DNA of 9,826 nucleotides, from contig JAFPYQ010000281.1 in the NCBI GenBank assembly GCA_017394475.1, positions 1 through 9,826 on the forward strand. The letters are read 5' to 3'. Origin of the DNA: Oscillospiraceae bacterium. Its GTDB lineage: Bacteria > Bacillota > Clostridia > Oscillospirales > Ruminococcaceae. Under the pieces are notes generated by a model that made no database searches, was not told where the DNA came from, and saw only the letters and a list, made by a program, of their open reading frames with translations. Position numbers and translations under genes: made by a program. Position 1 is the first letter of the stretch. Each line of letters opens with the position of its first letter. Shown piece after piece: positions 5,764 through 9,826 of this stretch.

Positions 5764-7278
5764 ATGGACAAGAGAACATTCAGAGCAATATGCGGAACGA
5801 TCCTCGCAGCGGCTATGCTTTCTTCATGCGGCAGCACCGGCAGCAGCACATCACAGCCCGCTGACGGCGGAGCAGCACCCGCTCCCGCAGCAGAAACTCC
5901 CGCAGCTGATGCAGGCAATGCAGAGCCCGCAGCAGCATCGGATGCACAGGGCACTTCCGCCTCAGGCTTCAAGCGCATCGCCGATATCGACACCGCAGCG
6001 CTCAAAGGTACTTCCATCACACTCTACACCCACGGCGGCAACAGAGTCCTCGGTGAGGAAAAGAAGGATGCAGACGGCAATACATACCGCGATGAATCCT
6101 ACGCATATCTCAAGCATCTTGCTGAGAAGTTCGAGAGCGAATACGGCGTACACGTTGATCTCCAGGTGAACTCCACAGAGGATGACATCCGTCCCCTCCT
6201 CCAGACCAACGACCCCGGCATCGACATATACACATCTCCCAACTGGTCCATAGAGGAATGGCAGCAGTACGCTATCCCCTACTGCACCATAGACGAGGCT
6301 AAGGCGCTCTACGGTGATTATGCCACCACAATGTACAATGACGGCACCAACATATACGCCCTCATGCCCGCTAAGACCTACAACAACGCAGTCGTATACA
6401 ACGAGGAGACCATCAAGAAGGTAGGCTACGATTCCATCCCCACCACTAAGGAGGAATTCGAGAACCTCTGCCAGGCGCTCCGTGATGCAGGCATCGACCC
6501 CATCGCTATGCACCGTGTAGAGAACTGGCCCCTTTCCACCATCCAGGATTTTGCAAACTATGTTGCAGGCTCCAATGACGCATATCCTTCCATGCTCAAG
6601 TCCGACGCTCCCTTCAGCTCCGATCATCCCATGGGCAAGACCATCAGGATGTACACAGAGTGGAAGTCCAGAGGCTTCTTCGAGGCTGATACATACACCG
6701 ACTTCGGTGTTGCAATGGACGTTGTGGGCAACGGCAAGGCAGGTATGATGCTCTTCGGCGCATGGGTAGTTCCTCAGATCCAGGGACGCTGCCCCGAGGG
6801 AACAGATCCTTCCGTTATCAAGTTCGCTCCCGCTCCCGACTTCGGCGCAGGCCAGTATGTAATGGCAGCAGCTGCCGATTCCTACGCTATCTCCAAGGGC
6901 TGCGACAATGTTGATGCAGCAAGACTGTTCATCGAATACATCTCCGAGTCTCCCCAGTACCTGGCAGACAGCGGATATATCGCTATGAAGGAAGGCGTTA
7001 CACCCGTTGTTCCCGACCTTTACAAGCTCATAGACGATGCAGTTGCAGCAGGTACCTGCAAGGTGCTCTATTCCTACGCTACAGATCAGAACTCCATCAA
7101 CAACGAGAATGTTCTTTCCGAGGCTAACCTCCTTGCAGATGTTAAGTATGCAGGCAACCTCTTTGACTCCCTCGATGTTACCAAGGATCCCGACTGGTCA
7201 GCTTATGATGCACAGGTAGAAAAGCAGAACAAGGCTTACGTTGAAGCAAGAGAGGATCTCGGCGTTTCATGGCAGTAA
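5764..7278 (+). CDS. ABC transporter sugar-binding lipoprotein (extracellular solute-binding protein family 1)
   Basis: ATG 5764 follows a consensus AGGAGGT (5749-5755) at eight bases. The product is 504 residues. The N-terminus is a lipoprotein signal: D-K-R charges, a hydrophobic run, then the lipobox LSSC with C22 as the lipidated residue. Residues about 23-65 form an unusually long Ala/Pro/Ser/Gly linker that holds the domain away from the membrane. The mature domain has typical family-1 features: ITLYTHGG (the first strand), YLKHLAEKFESEYGVHVDLQVNS, IDIYTSPNW, YALMPAKTYNNAVVYNEETIKKVGYDSIPTTKEEFENLCQAL, GKAGMMLFGAWVVPQI and the helix SYAISKGCDNVDAARLFIEYI. This is the external receptor of the importer formed with the two permeases downstream. 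The neighbouring GH130 gene suggests a beta-manno- or mannosyl-gluco-oligosaccharide ligand, by inference. Isoleucine is mostly ATC here, whereas ATA is frequent in the permeases; this fits high expression. Confidence 0.92.
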   Translation: MDKRTFRAICGTILAAAMLSSCGSTGSSTSQPADGGAAPAPAAETPAADAGNAEPAAASDAQGTSASGFKRIADIDTAALKGTSITLYTHGGNRVLGEEKKDADGNTYRDESYAYLKHLAEKFESEYGVHVDLQVNSTEDDIRPLLQTNDPGIDIYTSPNWSIEEWQQYAIPYCTIDEAKALYGDYATTMYNDGTNIYALMPAKTYNNAVVYNEETIKKVGYDSIPTTKEEFENLCQALRDAGIDPIAMHRVENWPLSTIQDFANYVAGSNDAYPSMLKSDAPFSSDHPMGKTIRMYTEWKSRGFFEADTYTDFGVAMDVVGNGKAGMMLFGAWVVPQIQGRCPEGTDPSVIKFAPAPDFGAGQYVMAAAADSYAISKGCDNVDAARLFIEYISESPQYLADSGYIAMKEGVTPVVPDLYKLIDDAVAAGTCKVLYSYATDQNSINNENVLSEANLLADVKYAGNLFDSLDVTKDPDWSAYDAQVEKQNKAYVEAREDLGVSWQ

Positions 7279-7320
7279 TGAACAGCACCATTGATAACAG
7301 CATGATATGATGTCCATCCC

Positions 7321-7360
7321 GGGGCAGGAGGGGATCTGAACGCTCCTCTCCTCCTGCCCC
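7321..7360 (+). promoter_or_regulatory. Long intercistronic hairpin between binding-protein and permease genes
   Basis: GGGGCAGGAGGGGA (7321-7334) pairs with 7347-7360 in a 14-pair, very GC-rich stem with one G-U pair and a 12-nt loop. It lies between the binding-protein stop (7278) and the permease start (7383). No U-tract follows, so it is not a classic terminator. In other sugar ABC operons such a stem protects the 3' end of the binding-protein message and lowers permease levels; the same role is likely here. Confidence 0.75.
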
Positions 7361-7382
7361 ATATCTACGGAGATTGATCTAT

Positions 7383-8279
7383 ATGGCTTCAACTCGTAAT
7401 TTATGGGAATCGGACAAGAAAAGAAAAAAGATACAGGCCGACAGGCTCATCTTCATTATCCTGTTTCTTGCTGTTCCCCTTATCCACCTTCTGATATTCT
7501 CTTATGTGCCTATCATAGGCAATTTCATCGTGAGCTTCACCAACTGGAAGGGCTTCGGTGATTTCGACTGGGTAGGGATACGAAACTATAAGAAGCTGTT
7601 CAGCAATACGGAGTATATCTCCATGTTCAAGAACTGCCTCTGGTACCTGCTCGCAGCTATCCCGCAGCTGGTGTTCGCATTTTTCCTTGCTGTCATCATC
7701 AACGGAAAATTCCGCGGACTGAATGTTTTCAAAGGGATACTGATACTCCCCTATCTGCTCAATGGCGTTATCGTTTCAACGATATTCATAATATTCTTCC
7801 AGAACAACGGCTCACTCAATGCGATACTCGGTGCATTCGGTCTCGACGCGCTGCAGCACAAATGGCTGCAGGATCTGAAAATAGTCAATCCCGCTATCGC
7901 ATCCATCAGTATATGGCGCTACTACGGCATGAACTTCATCATGTTCTTCGGTGCGCTCCAGACCATCCCCACAGAGCTCTATGAGGCTGCGGTCATCGAC
8001 GGCTGCACAAAGATGCAGGAGATACGCTATATCTCCATACCCTTCATCCGCAAGGTGCTGCTGATAAACATAATCCTCAGCATCTCGGGTTCCATACAGG
8101 TATTCGAGATACCCTACATCATGCTCAACGGCTCCAACGGCACTCTCACCCCCGTTATACAGATACAGCAGAGCATGTATGACAACAGAGTGGGATTTGC
8201 TGCGGCTCTGTCGGTGCTGGTATTCGTCATCGTTCTGATCGTTATCGGTCTGCAGAAGCTGCTGACCCGTGATGACTGA
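7383..8279 (+). CDS. Carbohydrate ABC transporter permease, MalF/UgpA type
   Basis: I place the start at ATG 7383, ten bases after GGAG (7369-7372). A TTG at 7374 is in frame but only one base from that site. The product is 298 residues, an inner-membrane protein with six likely transmembrane segments (about 22-50, 84-107, 117-139, 170-194, 228-250 and 270-290). The cytoplasmic EAA loop, which docks the ATPase, is ELYEAAVIDG (198-207) ending in IP (219-220). The N-terminal charged tail and the WVGIRNYKKLF segment are typical of the first permease of such pairs. It forms a heterodimer with the next gene product, whose ribosome site starts two bases after this stop. No ATPase gene lies in the operon within the window, so a shared MsmK/MalK-like ATPase elsewhere is expected. 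Substrate as for the binding protein. Confidence 0.92.
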   Translation: MASTRNLWESDKKRKKIQADRLIFIILFLAVPLIHLLIFSYVPIIGNFIVSFTNWKGFGDFDWVGIRNYKKLFSNTEYISMFKNCLWYLLAAIPQLVFAFFLAVIINGKFRGLNVFKGILILPYLLNGVIVSTIFIIFFQNNGSLNAILGAFGLDALQHKWLQDLKIVNPAIASISIWRYYGMNFIMFFGALQTIPTELYEAAVIDGCTKMQEIRYISIPFIRKVLLINIILSISGSIQVFEIPYIMLNGSNGTLTPVIQIQQSMYDNRVGFAAALSVLVFVIVLIVIGLQKLLTRDD

Positions 8280-8291
8280 TAAGGAGGAGCT

Positions 8292-9122
8292 ATGATACAC
8301 GAATCAAAATTATACAAGGTCGTGCGTTATGTGTTCCTCGTTCTGGCGAGCATATTCGTACTGGTACCTCTCATCCCGCTGATCTTCATGGCCTTCAAGA
8401 CAGGCGCGGAATACTCATCCTCATCTGTTCTTGATCCCCCTGTAAACTGGTTCAACTTCTATAATTTCAAATATGCCCTGAAAGTGGGCAAGCTGTTACA
8501 GGCTTTCCTCACCACAGGCATAATACTGGTCATCTCCCTGGGGATACAGATACTTTTCACCTGCATGGTGTCCTATGTGCTCCACCGCTTTGACTTTGCG
8601 GGCAAAAAGGTAGTGCAGACGGCATTCACGCTGACAATGTTCATCCCCATAGTTGCCACCCAGACCCTGGTTTTCCGCATGATGCACGCTGTACATCTTG
8701 TAAACACCATGTGGAGCGTAATAATCCTCTATTCGGGCGTAGGAATCGTCGGCATATACATTATGCTCAATCTCCTGGACAATGTCACAAAGGAGATAGA
8801 TGAAGCGGCATGGATAGACGGGGCATCCTATCACTACACCTTCTGGAAGATAGTGTTCCCCCTCATGCGTCCTGCATGCACCACACTGCTCATCATACAG
8901 GGCATAGCACTGTACAACGATTTCTATATACCCAACCTCTATCTCAACAGCAATGTGCAGACATTCACAGTGGCACTGTACAAGTTCTACGGTTCAATGT
9001 CCACTCCCTTTGAGATAGTATCCGCTGCCATCCTGATAGGAATGATACCGATCCTGATAATATTCATCAGTCTACAGAAATATATATACAATGGTATCGC
9101 GGCCGGCGCAGTTAAGATGTAA
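8292..9122 (+). CDS. Carbohydrate ABC transporter permease, MalG/UgpE type
   Basis: ATG 8292 has AAGGAGG at 8281-8287, and the gene starts 12 bases after the stop of the first permease, so the two are co-transcribed and produced together. The product is 276 residues, the standard length. It has six likely transmembrane segments, a long periplasmic stretch after the first one (about 37-68), and the EAA loop EIDEAAWIDGASYHYTFWKI (168-187) followed by FP (189-190). The C-terminus, QKYIYNGIAAGAVKM, is the usual ending of the second permease of sugar importers, where GAVK-type tails contact the ATPase. It pairs with the upstream permease to form the channel. No lesion is visible. Confidence 0.92.
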   Translation: MIHESKLYKVVRYVFLVLASIFVLVPLIPLIFMAFKTGAEYSSSSVLDPPVNWFNFYNFKYALKVGKLLQAFLTTGIILVISLGIQILFTCMVSYVLHRFDFAGKKVVQTAFTLTMFIPIVATQTLVFRMMHAVHLVNTMWSVIILYSGVGIVGIYIMLNLLDNVTKEIDEAAWIDGASYHYTFWKIVFPLMRPACTTLLIIQGIALYNDFYIPNLYLNSNVQTFTVALYKFYGSMSTPFEIVSAAILIGMIPILIIFISLQKYIYNGIAAGAVKM

Positions 9123-9165
9123 GAAAGATCTATACTTTTACCTCCTTTCATAACCCCTCCATACG

Positions 9166-9193
9166 GCTGTCCAAAGATCATTCTCTGGACAGC
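9166..9193 (+). terminator. Hairpin after the permease genes, weak terminator or attenuator
   Basis: GCTGTCCA (9166-9173) pairs with TGGACAGC (9186-9193). After one mismatch, AGA and TCT add three inner pairs around a TCAT loop. Only TTT follows, so read-through into the DUF624-like gene 40 bases on is likely. It may set that gene below the permeases in expression. Confidence 0.5.
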
Positions 9194-9233
9194 TTTATGG
9201 CATAAGGACGACCCCTCCCTGCAAGGTGATATA

Positions 9234-9826
9234 ATGAAAAAGAACGGCAAGCTCATATTCTACAACATCATAAGCTACGTCCATGTGACCTTCTGGCTGA
9301 GCCTCATCTCATTCCTGACGATATATCTCACTCTCGGGATACTCCTTATCCCCGCGCTGTGCTCGGTGTTCCTCATCGGCAAGGATATCATATACGGGGA
9401 ATATGACACGACAGACAGCGTTTTGAAGCGCTTTTTCCGAGGCTTGAAGGAAAATATCGGCATGATGAAGTTCTTCCCCCTGCAGCTCATCTTTTTGCTT
9501 GAAGGGGCAGGCATCTATGCGGCCAATGCATCGGGGCTCAGACCCATAGTCTTTGTCTGCACAGCCCTGATGAGCCTTATCCTCACCTATATCATCTTCC
9601 TCTGCCTGTACAGGGTGCATTTCGACAGCAAGTGCGACCCTGTGACCGTGTGTGTTGTGATGCTCTACTCTCTGCCCTACATGCTGACTATATGGCTCGT
9701 CATGACTCTTGTCTGTCTGTTCACGGGCACAGTTACAGTTATAGCATCCCTTCTGATCGGAGCACTGGTCCTCGTGGTGATACAGGGGACGGCACTTATC
9801 GGGATGCTCAGATTCAAGGAAAAGAC
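9234..9826 (+). CDS. DUF624/YesL-like integral membrane protein, 3' end outside window
   Basis: ATG 9234 is preceded by AAGGTGAT (9223-9230). The frame is open for 197 codons to the window edge without a stop. The product has four to five hydrophobic segments (about 15-48, 80-100, 103-125, 140-168 and 170-190) and little else. The order (two N-terminal helices with a TLGILLIPALCSVFLIGKD-type turn, a conserved small loop, then an F(F/W)RGLKEN segment leading into the third helix) resembles the DUF624 family, to which Bacillus YesL belongs. These proteins are about 200 residues and are often encoded beside sugar ABC importers; their function is not established. Its place after the permeases fits that pattern. 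The family call is from memory and could be wrong; the membrane nature is clear. Confidence 0.6.
   Translation, partial: MKKNGKLIFYNIISYVHVTFWLSLISFLTIYLTLGILLIPALCSVFLIGKDIIYGEYDTTDSVLKRFFRGLKENIGMMKFFPLQLIFLLEGAGIYAANASGLRPIVFVCTALMSLILTYIIFLCLYRVHFDSKCDPVTVCVVMLYSLPYMLTIWLVMTLVCLFTGTVTVIASLLIGALVLVVIQGTALIGMLRFKEK

Noticed and set aside
5717..6169. Plus-strand open frame beginning in the importer leader and overlapping the binding-protein gene
   Set aside because: It is out of frame with the binding protein and encodes a Q/H/S-rich product. The consensus ribosome site at 5749-5755 serves the ATG at 5764.
5962..6627. Long open frame (221 codons) on the minus strand opposite the binding-protein gene
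   Set aside because: It has no ribosome site and encodes a low-complexity V/G/C-rich product. It is a by-product of the strong codon bias of the gene on the other strand.
7812..8300. 162-codon minus-strand open frame opposite the first permease
   Set aside because: It overlaps a well-supported permease gene, lacks a ribosome site and resembles no protein.

Overview
The window looks like a chromosomal carbohydrate-use region of an anaerobic gut or rumen Firmicute, most likely Ruminococcus or a close Oscillospiraceae relative. This is inferred from strong AGGAGG-type ribosome sites, AT-rich intergenic DNA around coding DNA of roughly even base composition, GH13 and GH130 enzymes, and an ABC sugar importer with no ATPase of its own. 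The GH130 protein closely resembles the 4-O-beta-D-mannosyl-D-glucose phosphorylases described from Ruminococcus albus (RaMP1) and Bacteroides fragilis. No database search could be run, so the taxon is an inference.

Layout. Bases 1-700 are the 3' end of a GH13 alpha-glucosidase/amylase-type gene. Bases 798-2881 hold three plus-strand genes: an HD-domain phosphohydrolase with a clear sigma-A promoter, a metallo-beta-lactamase-fold hydrolase, and a GNAT acetyltransferase closely spaced behind the hydrolase. The GNAT gene has lost its last ~20 codons through an apparent one-base deletion near 2820. A hairpin terminator at 2920-2946 separates it from a convergent minus-strand LacI-family regulator gene (2954-3952), which is interrupted by an in-frame amber codon at codon 29. 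A divergent control region (3953-4227) holds one well-formed promoter in each direction plus operator-like dyads, and leads into the GH130 phosphorylase (4228-5391). That gene ends at a textbook intrinsic terminator with a UUCG loop. After a 372-bp intergenic region with its own promoter and two dyads comes an ABC import operon: lipoprotein sugar-binding protein, a long intercistronic hairpin, two MalF/MalG-type permeases, a second hairpin, and a DUF624/YesL-like membrane protein cut by the window edge.

How it may work together (inference). The binding protein and two permeases would import a beta-manno-oligosaccharide or related sugar, powered by a shared MsmK-type ATPase encoded elsewhere. 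In the cytoplasm the GH130 enzyme would phosphorolyse mannosyl-glucose to mannose 1-phosphate and glucose. The LacI-type protein would sense the sugar and repress, but as read here it cannot make a full-length DNA-binding protein. The HD, MBL and GNAT genes look like unrelated neighbours.

I see no CRISPR array, tRNA or rRNA, mobile element or defence system, and nothing that I would call a wholly new system. The points most worth a second look are the two single-base lesions in adjacent genes and the regulatory architecture around the phosphorylase and importer.
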